NCBI GenBank assembly: GCA_945916625.1
Contig: CAMEGY010000031.1
Span: 1 to 8,817, forward strand
DNA length: 8,817 bases
DNA from: an uncultured Anaerococcus sp.
GTDB taxonomy: Bacteria > Bacillota_A > Clostridia > Tissierellales > Peptoniphilaceae
Direction of reading: 5' to 3'
Below are positions 1 through 5,967 of the stretch, in pieces. The position numbers and the translations under genes are program-made. Numbering within the stretch: the stretch's first letter is position 1; every line of letters starts with the position of its first letter. The notes under the pieces were generated by a model. It had not been told where the DNA came from. It searched no databases and saw only the letters and a program-made list of their open reading frames with translations.

Positions 1-77
1 TATTGAATAGCTTCTGCCACCATAAATGTGTGCGCCAAACCCATGGTGCAAGCGCATAAACCAACAAATTTTTTCAT
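1..77 (-). CDS. PTS fructose-family IIB component, 5' end only
   Basis: Only the first 25 codons are inside the window; the rest lies beyond base 1. The peptide begins MKKFVGLCACTMGLAHTFM and continues VAEAIQ, matching the N-terminus of fructose-type PTS IIB proteins (family pattern C-P-T-G-x-A-H-T-F-M-A-A-E). Cys10 aligns with the cysteine that takes phosphate from IIA and passes it to the incoming sugar. The usual Pro after that Cys is Thr here. The start is set by a GGAG site that overlaps the stop codon of the upstream IIA gene, leaving a 10-base gap, so the two are probably translationally coupled in one operon. Whether the gene is IIB alone or a IIB-IIC fusion cannot be seen, and the sugar is unknown. 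Confidence 0.85.
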   Translation of the reverse strand, partial: MKKFVGLCACTMGLAHTFMVAEAIQ

Positions 78-87
78 ATTATTCTCC

Positions 88-498
88 TTATTTTTGTATT
101 TTTTCAAATACTTCATCTTCAGATGCATTTAGACAGAAATCTCTAAATTCTGCATCTACAAGTTTTCTGCTGAGATTAGATAGTAAAGAAATGTGAACAT
201 CTCCATCCTTACTAAATAAAGCTATAACAACCTTTACCATAGATTCATCCCAATTAATTTCTTCCTTAAGTCTTAAGAAAATTAAGGAAGTCTCCAGTAC
301 ATTACTACTTTTCGCATGGGGATTAGCAAATGGTGGGAGAAAGGCTGTGCTCATGATTTCTTCTCTTTTAACTAATTCGTCTTTGATGGAATTATTATCA
401 GAAATGAGACCAGTTTTAAAGGCTTGGTCAACCAAAAAATCAAAACATTGATCTTGACTCTTAATATCTACATCAAAGATAGCGTTTTCACGATACAT
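88..498 (-). CDS. PTS IIA component (fructose/mannitol/PtsN-type)
   Basis: This encodes a 136-residue protein, the usual size of a free IIA domain of the fructose-mannitol family. It would accept phosphate from HPr on a histidine and donate it to IIB in the cytoplasm. The expected phospho-histidine is His61, in the segment FANPHAKS. Most family members have I-P-H where this one has N-P-H, but the histidine and the flanking Pro are kept. I chose the ATG at 496-498. An in-frame ATG three codons upstream (505-507) abuts the AAAGGAG site with no spacer, whereas the chosen ATG sits 9 bases from it. The next gene downstream is IIB, which supports the assignment. An accessory or regulatory PtsN-like role is less likely beside an IIB gene. 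Confidence 0.85.
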   Translation of the reverse strand: MYRENAIFDVDIKSQDQCFDFLVDQAFKTGLISDNNSIKDELVKREEIMSTAFLPPFANPHAKSSNVLETSLIFLRLKEEINWDESMVKVVIALFSKDGDVHISLLSNLSRKLVDAEFRDFCLNASEDEVFEKIQK

Positions 499-507
499 AA
501 CAATCAT

Positions 508-514
508 CTCCTTT
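508..514 (-). promoter_or_regulatory. Ribosome-binding site that decides the IIA start
   Basis: On the minus strand this reads AAAGGAG. It touches the upstream ATG (505-507) directly and lies 9 bases from the ATG at 496-498, so it favours the inner start for the IIA gene. Confidence 0.7.
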
Positions 515-645
515 ATTAAAATTATAACCTTTATTTATAAAAAATATCATCAAATTTTTTCACAATTATTTGCACATTTTAGAATTATTAATTATTAGAT
601 GCTCAATTAATAAAATATTACATAGAAAATTCTTACATTAAGGGT
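515..645 (-). other. AT-rich leader/upstream region of the PTS operon
   Basis: This non-coding stretch lies between the IIA gene and the acetyltransferase terminator. It must carry the PTS promoter, but I see no convincing paired -35/-10. A TATAAT at 521-526 (minus) would put the transcript start almost on the ribosome site. A TATAAA lies slightly further upstream without a good -35. The only notable element is a TGCAAA...TTGTGAAA motif at 558-574, which resembles one in front of larA. Confidence 0.4.
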
Positions 646-672
646 AAAAAAACTGACCAAAAGAGGTCAGTT
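646..672 (-). terminator. Rho-independent terminator of the acetyltransferase gene
   Basis: Arms 651-658 and 665-672 form a perfect 8-bp stem (AACTGACC/GGTCAGTT) with a 6-base loop. On the minus strand it is followed by a run of seven T. It lies about 37 bases past the acetyltransferase stop. There is no T run on the plus side, so it is directional. Confidence 0.9.
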
Positions 673-708
673 GAAAATAAAGATTTATTAAATTTTAAAA
701 GCATGAAA

Positions 709-1311
709 TTAGTCCTCAATTTCTCTCAAATACTCATCATATTCACCCTGCCAATAAATTTTATCTTCTTCAGTTATCTCCCTTATAATTTTTGCGGGGT
801 TGCCTATGGCTATGGTCATTTTTGGGATGTCTTTGGTGACTACACTTCCTGCGCCTATTATGGATCCTTTTCCTATTGTGACTCCTGGGAGGATTGTGGC
901 ATTTCCTCCTATCCAGACGTCATCTTCTATCGTGATATCGACTCCCTTTTCTATGCCTGTGGCTCTTATTTCTGGATCTGTTGGGTGGATTGCGGTGAAT
1001 AATCCCGTGCCTGGGCCTATTAGGACCCTATTTCCTATTTTGATTTTCCCTAGATCTATCATTGATACGTTGAAGTTTATAAAAGACTTGTCGCCTATGT
1101 ATATATTTTCGCCATAGTCACACCTGAAAGGCGAGAGGACGGTGGATTTGCCAAAAGCTCCAAATAAGTCCTTGCAGATTTCATCTCTCACTTCTCTGTC
1201 TGTTTCATTATTTAATTTTACTAATTTTTCCCAAGCTTCGGTGAGTCTTTTGACTAGGTAGTCATCTGTCTTAAAGAACTTGCCGGCTTTTAGATTTTTG
1301 TAGTTTTTCAT
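709..1311 (-). CDS. Maltose/galactoside-type O-acetyltransferase (hexapeptide repeat)
   Basis: This 200-residue protein belongs to the Maa/LacA branch of the left-handed beta-helix acetyltransferases, which move acetyl from acetyl-CoA to a sugar hydroxyl in the cytoplasm. Residues 1-60 form the helical N-terminal cap. Hexapeptide repeats follow (YIGDKS, KIGNRVLIG, TIEDDVWIGGNATILPGVTIG, SIIGAGSVVTKDIP). His109, in the segment TAIHPTDPE, aligns with the family's catalytic base. The closing I-x-G-N-P-A-K motif, typical of the acetyl-CoA site, is present, and the length is normal. The true acceptor sugar cannot be read from sequence. No Shine-Dalgarno site precedes the ATG, and a promoter-like pair sits so close that the mRNA may be leaderless. 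The gene is single, terminated on its own, and divergent from the MATE gene. Confidence 0.9.
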   Translation of the reverse strand: MKNYKNLKAGKFFKTDDYLVKRLTEAWEKLVKLNNETDREVRDEICKDLFGAFGKSTVLSPFRCDYGENIYIGDKSFINFNVSMIDLGKIKIGNRVLIGPGTGLFTAIHPTDPEIRATGIEKGVDITIEDDVWIGGNATILPGVTIGKGSIIGAGSVVTKDIPKMTIAIGNPAKIIREITEEDKIYWQGEYDEYLREIED

Positions 1312-1317
1312 ATTATC

Positions 1318-1345
1318 AATATACTTTTGATTATTTAAATGACAA
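1318..1345 (-). promoter_or_regulatory. Candidate promoter of the acetyltransferase gene
   Basis: On the minus strand TTGTCA (1340-1345) and TATATT (1318-1323) are spaced by 16 bases, each one mismatch from consensus. Transcription would start at about 1311-1312, that is on the start codon itself. It interlocks with the plus-strand promoter candidate of the MATE gene. Confidence 0.5.
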
Positions 1346-1355
1346 TTTGTAAAAT
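1327..1355 (+). promoter_or_regulatory. Candidate promoter of the MATE gene
   Basis: TTGATT (1327-1332) and TAAAAT (1350-1355) are separated by 17 bases, giving a start near 1362 and a leader of about 35 bases with a good ribosome site. The -35 has four of six consensus bases. It overlaps the opposing acetyltransferase promoter, so the two could interfere. Confidence 0.45.
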
Positions 1356-1396
1356 ATAAGTAGAATAATAGGGTTATTATTATCAGAGGAGTCTTT

Positions 1397-2740
1397 ATGA
1401 ATAGGAAAATTGATTTATTACATGGAAATATTAGACAGACCCTGCTTAAGCTGTCTTTGCCGCTTGCCCTTACAGCCTTTATCCAGATTGCCTATGGTTT
1501 TGTAGATACGATTTGGATCGCAAGGCTAGGTACTAATGCTGTGGCAGGTGTTGGTATAGCTGGCTTTATATTTTGGATAGGCAACTCCATCGTCCTTATT
1601 CCTAAGGTTGGTATGGGTGTTTATTCTTCTCAGGCTTTTGGATCGCAAAATGAGGATGAGACTATTAGGATTTTGAATAATGGTTTTATACAGGCTATTG
1701 TGATGGGACTTTTTTTCACGACCTTTTGCCTGGTTGTGAAGAATGTTTTTATAGAATTTTATAATCTGGGTCTTGAAGCTGAGATGGCTGCCAAGGATTA
1801 TTTCTTTGTAGTTAGCTTGGGTATGATTTTATTTTTCCTAGGGCCTATGTTTACCCAGGCCTTTACTTCGCTTGGTGATTCTTTTACACCTTTTGTAATT
1901 AATGCTGTGGGTTTAATTATAAATATTATCCTTGATCCAGTTTTAATCTTTGGTTTTGGGATGGTTCCTGCTATGGGGGCCAAGGGTGCGGCTCTTGCTA
2001 CTATCATCAGCCAATTTGTGGTTGTTTTGATCTACTTTTTGGTGGTTATTTCTCAAGATGGGATAATAAAGTCGGCAATTTCTCAAATTGACTATAGGGA
2101 AAATTGGCAGCTAGAAATCTTTAGGCTAGGACTTCCTGCGGCACTTTTATCAGGTTTCCACGCTTCAATTTCTATGGTTTTAAATAGGTTTATGTCATCA
2201 TTTGGACCAACTCCTGTTGCGGTTTGTGCTATAGGAAGTCAGCTTGAGTCGATTTCTTGGAATACTACAGAAGGTATCCAAGTCGGTATCCAGGCCCTTG
2301 TTGCCCAAAACTACGGGGCAGAAGATAAGGAAAGGGTTAGAGAATCAATCAAAGAGTCTTTTAACCTAGTTGCCTTTGTCGGTATCCTTGCAACCTTAGT
2401 CCTAATTGTCTTTAGGCACAAACTTTTTGAGATTTTTACTCCAGGAAATTTAGAAGCTATTGAACTTGGATCAAATTATCTTTTGATATTAGGTCTATCC
2501 CAAGCCTTTATGTCAATTGAAATCGGTCTTGCTGGTTGTTTCAACGGCATGAGTGACACAAAGACTCCGGCAGTCTTAGGTGTGGTAAATAACCTCCTAA
2601 GGGTGCCAATATCCCTAGTTCTAATGCCACTTGTTGGTGTTTATGGTGTGTGGATTGCCATGAGTTCCACTTCTATATTAAAAGGAGTAGCGGCCATGGG
2701 CCTTTTATACAAAAAAGTCAAAAAATATATGGCAGGCTAA
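1397..2740 (+). CDS. MATE-family multidrug efflux transporter
   Basis: This 447-residue protein has about twelve hydrophobic segments, the normal size and topology of MATE (NorM/MepA/DinF-type) cation-coupled exporters in the cytoplasmic membrane. The two homologous halves are visible. One opens with LPLALTAFIQIAYGFVDTIW (residues 21-40) and the second with GLPAALLSGFHASISMVLNR (about 245-264). The family motif around GD-SFTPF and the N-x-x-L-D-P-V-L-I-F-G stretch (159-186) is intact. The start is set by GAGGAG five bases upstream. It is a single-gene unit with its own promoter candidate and a terminator that begins in the stop codon. The substrate is unknown; metabolite export is as plausible as drug efflux, and there is no linked regulator. 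Confidence 0.93.
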   Translation: MNRKIDLLHGNIRQTLLKLSLPLALTAFIQIAYGFVDTIWIARLGTNAVAGVGIAGFIFWIGNSIVLIPKVGMGVYSSQAFGSQNEDETIRILNNGFIQAIVMGLFFTTFCLVVKNVFIEFYNLGLEAEMAAKDYFFVVSLGMILFFLGPMFTQAFTSLGDSFTPFVINAVGLIINIILDPVLIFGFGMVPAMGAKGAALATIISQFVVVLIYFLVVISQDGIIKSAISQIDYRENWQLEIFRLGLPAALLSGFHASISMVLNRFMSSFGPTPVAVCAIGSQLESISWNTTEGIQVGIQALVAQNYGAEDKERVRESIKESFNLVAFVGILATLVLIVFRHKLFEIFTPGNLEAIELGSNYLLILGLSQAFMSIEIGLAGCFNGMSDTKTPAVLGVVNNLLRVPISLVLMPLVGVYGVWIAMSSTSILKGVAAMGLLYKKVKKYMAG

Positions 2741-2764
2741 ACTCTTCTTCGGAAGAGTTTTTTT
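2739..2764 (+). terminator. UUCG-loop terminator of the MATE gene
   Basis: Arms 2739-2747 and 2752-2760 form a 9-bp stem closed by a C(UUCG)G tetraloop, and a seven-T run follows at 2758-2764. The left arm includes the last two bases of the MATE stop codon. It separates MATE from larA. Confidence 0.92.
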
Positions 2765-2771
2765 ACTTTAT

Positions 2772-2789
2772 TTGTGAAAACATTTGCAA
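2772..2789 (+). promoter_or_regulatory. Palindromic operator-like site at the larA promoter (Rex- or CcpA-like)
   Basis: The 18-base stretch TTGTGAAAACATTTGCAA can be read two ways. As a Rex site (TTGTGAA-N4-TTCACAA) the left half is exact and the right half matches 5 of 7. As a cre site for CcpA (TGWAANCGNTNWCA) bases 2775-2788 match 12 of 14, but the central CG is CA. It covers the candidate -35, so a bound protein would block transcription. A second TTGTGAAA lies 20 bases downstream (2792-2799). Which protein binds, if any, is inference. Confidence 0.4.
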
Positions 2790-2812
2790 AATTGTGAAAT
2801 TTTTTATAAAAT
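2784..2812 (+). promoter_or_regulatory. Candidate promoter of larA
   Basis: TTGCAA (2784-2789) and TAAAAT (2807-2812) are spaced 17 bases apart. The start would be near 2819, leaving a leader of about 23 bases that holds a GGAG ribosome site (2831-2834). The -35 has four of six consensus bases. Confidence 0.5.
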
Positions 2813-2841
2813 AGAAGAAAGAGAAGAAAAGGAGAAAATTT

Positions 2842-4119
2842 ATGAAAAAAGTAAGACTGCCATACGGCAAAGAATTTATCGAAATGGAAGTTGGGGATGA
2901 TGTAGCCATACTTGAAAGTAAGGCCCACAATTTTAAGGCGGAAAAAGGAGAAGAAGACCTAGTAAAAGATGCCCTTAATAATCCTATTGGCGGGGAGAGG
3001 TTAGCTGATCTTGCAGAAGGGAAAAAACGTATTACCGTGATAACTTCTGACCACACAAGACCAGTCCCATCTGCAATTACCATGCCAATCCTACTTGAGG
3101 AAATCAGGTCAAAAAATCCAGATGCTGAGATTACAATTTTGATTGCGACAGGTTTCCACAGACCAACTACCCACGAAGAAATGGTTGATAAGTTTGGCAA
3201 AGAAATTGTAGATAATGAAAAAATCATAGTCCACGAATCAGGCAAAGATGAAGATATGGTTGAGCTTGATACTCTTCCATCAGGTGGAAGACTATTATTA
3301 AATAAGTATGCAATCGACACCGACCTTTTAGTTGCAGAGGGCTTTATCGAACCACACTTTTTCGCAGGTTTTTCTGGCGGTAGAAAATCAGTCCTACCAG
3401 GTGTTGCCAGTGAAAAAACTGTTCTTGCCAACCATTGCTCAAAATTTATTGCAAGTGACTATTCAAGAACAGGGATTTTAGAGGAAAACCCAATACATAG
3501 GGATATGGAATTTGCAGCAGAGAAAGCAAAACTTGCCTTTATCCTAAATGTGGTAATTGACGCAGAAAAGAAGATAATAAATGCCTTTGCAGGCCATAGG
3601 GTAAAGGCCCACGCTGAAGGCTGTGACTTTGTAAGAAGTCTATCTACAATAGAAGGTGTCAATGCAGACATTGCAGTTACAAGCAACGGTGGCTATCCAC
3701 TAGACCAAAACGTCTACCAATCTGTAAAATCTATGACAGCAGCAGAAGCAGCTGCAGCCGACGATGGGGTTATAATTGAAGTTTCTAGATGTAATGACGG
3801 CCACGGCGGCGAAAGCTTCTACCAAACCTTCAAAGATGCTAAGGATCCAAAAGATATAGAAGAAAGAGTTCTTCAAATCCCAATGGAAGAGACAATTCCA
3901 GACCAATGGGAAATCCAAATCCTAGCAAGAATCCTGGTTCGCCATAAGGTAATCTTTGTTACTGACCCAGAAAACAGACAGCTTATCGAAGATATGCACA
4001 TGACCTATGCAGAAACTCTCGATGAAGCCCTAGCTATGGCTCGTGAAATCAAGGGAGAAGACGCCAAAATCGCATTCGTGCCAGACGGCGTATCTGTAAT
4101 TGTAAATAAACAGAAATAA
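2842..4119 (+). CDS. larA: LarA-family nickel-dependent 2-hydroxyacid racemase (lactate racemase type)
   Basis: This 425-residue protein is full length for LarA, the cytoplasmic enzyme that interconverts D- and L-lactate using a covalently bound nickel-pincer nucleotide. The residues that define the active site of the Lactobacillus plantarum enzyme are present with a constant offset of two. His106 (TGFHRPTT) corresponds to His108, His172 (EPHFFAGFSGGRK) to His174, the pincer-linking Lys182 to Lys184, and His198 (ANHCS) to His200. The SDHTRPVP segment at 69-76 is also typical. The start follows GGAG by seven bases. No larB, larC or larE cofactor genes are in the window, so they must be elsewhere if the enzyme is active. 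LarA relatives are known that act on other 2-hydroxyacids, so lactate is the default rather than a proven substrate. Confidence 0.9.
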   Translation: MKKVRLPYGKEFIEMEVGDDVAILESKAHNFKAEKGEEDLVKDALNNPIGGERLADLAEGKKRITVITSDHTRPVPSAITMPILLEEIRSKNPDAEITILIATGFHRPTTHEEMVDKFGKEIVDNEKIIVHESGKDEDMVELDTLPSGGRLLLNKYAIDTDLLVAEGFIEPHFFAGFSGGRKSVLPGVASEKTVLANHCSKFIASDYSRTGILEENPIHRDMEFAAEKAKLAFILNVVIDAEKKIINAFAGHRVKAHAEGCDFVRSLSTIEGVNADIAVTSNGGYPLDQNVYQSVKSMTAAEAAAADDGVIIEVSRCNDGHGGESFYQTFKDAKDPKDIEERVLQIPMEETIPDQWEIQILARILVRHKVIFVTDPENRQLIEDMHMTYAETLDEALAMAREIKGEDAKIAFVPDGVSVIVNKQK

Positions 4120-4196
4120 GATTTGAGTTTAAAAAACAAAAGTAATTTGATTCCTTAATACATTTCAAAACTAAATGAGCTTTACTAAAAAAATCC

Positions 4197-4239
4197 AAAA
4201 AAAAGATGTTTAACTAAGTTGAGTCAAACATCTTTTTTT
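4197..4239. terminator. Bidirectional terminator between larA and the HAD gene
   Basis: AGATGTTT (4204-4211) pairs with AAACATCT (4226-4233), and after one mismatch an inner ACT/AGT pairing leaves a small loop. An A run of eight (4197-4204) and a T run of seven (4233-4239) flank it, so it can stop transcription in both directions. It serves the convergent larA (plus) and nuclease-HAD (minus) units. The 77 bases between the larA stop and this hairpin hold nothing I recognise. Confidence 0.92.
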
Positions 4240-4240
4240 C

Positions 4241-4900
4241 TTATCTCAATTTTTCTATATCCATATCAGCGATTTTTTCTAGGGTCATGTCAGCTTCTTT
4301 TTTGATATGGTCCCATTCGTTTTGATTCCATGGGAAATCTTTAAGGCCAATAGTTACGATTCCTTCTTTTTTGGCAGCCTTTATAGCATAGAGGGCATCG
4401 TCAAATAGTACGCACTGGCTTGGATCGACTCCATGTTTTTTGATTGAATATTGCCAATATTCTGGGTCTGACTTTTTCATATCCAAAAGATCTGGTGTGG
4501 CAAAAAAATCAAAATAATCAAAGATTCCTAGCCTTTTTAGGGCCATTTCTAGGTGTCTGAAGGAGGTTGATGAAGCAACTGACATGGAAAAACCTGCATC
4601 CTTTAATTTTTTGAGGAATTCAAGATTGCCAGGCTTTGCTATTAGCTCATCCTTGTAGGCGGTATAAATTATATCCTCAAAATGGTCTAAAACTTCTTCG
4701 TAGGTCATGTCTTTTGCTATTTCATCAGCTATATATTGGCACATGGCCTCAAAGGATAGGGCCTCGATTTTGGCCTTATCTTCATTGGATAGGTCGTTTA
4801 TAGAAAAGCCGTATTTGGCAAACAACTCATTTTGTGGCTCTATCCAAATGTGCATAGAATCAAGTATTGTCCCGTCTACGTCAAATATTAGTTTTCGCAT
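4241..4900 (-). CDS. HAD-superfamily phosphatase, beta-phosphoglucomutase-like (subfamily IA)
   Basis: This 219-residue cytoplasmic hydrolase has the four HAD motifs in order. Motif I is DVDGT with the nucleophile Asp7 and acid Asp9. Motif II is in VASST (about 108-112). The motif III lysine is in KKSDPE (Lys143). Motif IV is the FDD pair Asp167-Asp168. A helical cap lies between motifs I and II (about 15-90), as in subfamily IA enzymes such as beta-phosphoglucomutase and phosphoglycolate phosphatase. The start at 4898-4900 is set by GAAAGGA five bases upstream and by motif I falling at residue 7. The longer in-frame opening would run into the nuclease gene. It lies 17 bases after the nuclease stop and is probably cotranscribed with it. 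The substrate is unknown. Confidence 0.88.
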   Translation of the reverse strand: MRKLIFDVDGTILDSMHIWIEPQNELFAKYGFSINDLSNEDKAKIEALSFEAMCQYIADEIAKDMTYEEVLDHFEDIIYTAYKDELIAKPGNLEFLKKLKDAGFSMSVASSTSFRHLEMALKRLGIFDYFDFFATPDLLDMKKSDPEYWQYSIKKHGVDPSQCVLFDDALYAIKAAKKEGIVTIGLKDFPWNQNEWDHIKKEADMTLEKIADMDIEKLR

Positions 4901-4917
4901 CTTAATCCTTTCTTTTT

Positions 4918-5865
4918 TTATCTTTGGGCGGCAGTGTAGCCTGCAGCTTCTGCAGCCTTTGCACTTGAAAACCAAGTGACATTATTTATACTAATCTTAT
5001 TATAATCTCTTTGGCCTGGACTGTGGTAGATACCTGAGGACATATTTGCCTTTATAGGTCCTTCGGTCACATCGGCCAGATAAGTTCTTTTGCCACGAGA
5101 TACACTAGCAATTTTTTGATTTACAATAGGGATATCCCCATCGCCAATAAATTTTCCTTTTTGGTTCGAACCAGTATTTGGTTTTGTTGGATTAGTATCT
5201 TCTTTGCTAGGACTTGTGACCTTGCCTTCAAATTTATCTCTTTTAGCCTTATTATAAAGACCAAGTTCATTTGCTTCTGCTGTCCTTGCGATTTTTTGGA
5301 AGTAATTGAGGTATTTTACATCAGGTGGGAAGGTTGCAAGATTTGCATAGCCGTCCCTAAGGAGGATGCCGTTAAACATCTTATCTCTTACATCTTCAAA
5401 GCTTGGGTTTTTTGGGTTTGCTGGCTTACTTAGCCATACATATCTTAGGATCCTGTTGTACCTATCTATTTCTGATACGTCCTTTTCTAGGTAGACAGTC
5501 TTGCCTCTTAGCTTATTTTTGCTAAAATCAGATGCTTCCTTGCCATAAAAAGCTACTGGCTTTGATGGGTGGACTGTTTCAGGAGTGTCGACACCTATCA
5601 TTCTAAGCTTATAGTCCTTGTTATTAATCCTTGCTGTGACAGTATCGCCATCTGTTACAGAGATAATCTTAGCTTCGGTAAAATTTCCTTGATTAAGATT
5701 TGAGCTTGGATTTTTACTTTCATCTATGACTTCTTTTTTCTCTTTTAGACCAACAGCCTCATCCAAGTCATAGTCTTCGTAATAGACGATATTTGCATCT
5801 TCGCTTGCATAAGCTGGACTTAGAGAGATTAGGCCTATGGCTAGGGCCAACAAAATTTTCTTCAT
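4918..5865 (-). CDS. Secreted thermonuclease (SNase-like) with C-terminal YHxPG...WF domain
   Basis: This 315-residue exported protein has a signal peptide at 1-20 (likely cleavage YA|SEDA) and an acidic block at about 28-46. A staphylococcal-nuclease domain spans about 60-207. The nuclease residues known from S. aureus are all present: Asp74 (Asp21), Arg88 (Arg35), Asp93 (Asp40), Glu96 (Glu43) and Arg138 (Arg87), so calcium-dependent cleavage of DNA and RNA outside the cell is expected. A Pro/Lys/Thr-rich linker (about 208-240) leads to a small C-terminal module at about 267-315 with GIYHSPGQ, NVTWFSS and A-E-A-A-G-Y. I recognise this module as recurring at the ends of secreted Gram-positive proteins (I recall the name sunset domain), with unknown function. 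The start follows AAAGGAG by five bases. The acidic block is shared with the neighbouring glucosaminidase. No wall anchor is seen. Confidence 0.92.
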   Translation of the reverse strand: MKKILLALAIGLISLSPAYASEDANIVYYEDYDLDEAVGLKEKKEVIDESKNPSSNLNQGNFTEAKIISVTDGDTVTARINNKDYKLRMIGVDTPETVHPSKPVAFYGKEASDFSKNKLRGKTVYLEKDVSEIDRYNRILRYVWLSKPANPKNPSFEDVRDKMFNGILLRDGYANLATFPPDVKYLNYFQKIARTAEANELGLYNKAKRDKFEGKVTSPSKEDTNPTKPNTGSNQKGKFIGDGDIPIVNQKIASVSRGKRTYLADVTEGPIKANMSSGIYHSPGQRDYNKISINNVTWFSSAKAAEAAGYTAAQR

Positions 5866-5894
5866 AAGATCTCCTTTTGTATTCTTTTATATAT

Positions 5895-5923
5895 ATCTTA
5901 TATGAAATCTCTCTTAAAGGCAA
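5895..5923 (-). promoter_or_regulatory. Weak candidate promoter of the nuclease-HAD operon
   Basis: On the minus strand TTGCCT (5918-5923) and TAAGAT (5895-5900) are 17 bases apart, each matching four of six consensus bases. The region is rich in TATA-like sequence, so other -10 choices exist. A promoter is expected here because a terminator lies just upstream. Confidence 0.3.
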
Positions 5924-5930
5924 CAGGATA

Positions 5931-5963
5931 AGAAAAACAGCCTAAGATTTTCTTAGACTGTTT
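5931..5963 (-). terminator. Terminator of the glucosaminidase gene
   Basis: Arms around 5936-5947 and 5951-5962 pair over 12 positions with one G-U wobble and a tiny A-rich loop. A run of T follows on the minus strand (5933-5937). It begins within about five bases of the glucosaminidase stop and separates it from the nuclease gene. Confidence 0.85.
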
Positions 5964-5967
5964 GTTA

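Noticed and set aside
521..526. TATAAT on the minus strand as the -10 of the PTS promoter
   Set aside because: The transcript would begin on the ribosome site itself and there is no fair -35 at 17 bases.
703..1117. Plus-strand open frames of about 100 codons opposite the acetyltransferase gene
   Set aside because: They are mirror frames of a clear hexapeptide-repeat gene, lack ribosome sites and have Cys/Tyr/Trp- or Pro-rich translations that look non-coding.
2763..3431. Minus-strand open frame of 222 codons opposite larA
   Set aside because: The larA frame carries all family residues. The opposite frame is Ser/Phe-rich, overlaps the larA promoter and has no plausible start site.
4901..4975. 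25-codon N-terminal extension of the HAD phosphatase
   Set aside because: It would run into the nuclease gene, is Cys/Arg-rich and unlike the family. The ATG at 4898-4900 has a good ribosome site and puts motif I at the expected place.
5885..5905. Alternating TA-rich tract upstream of the nuclease
   Set aside because: It is low-complexity promoter-type sequence with no consistent repeat unit or hairpin beyond what AT content gives.
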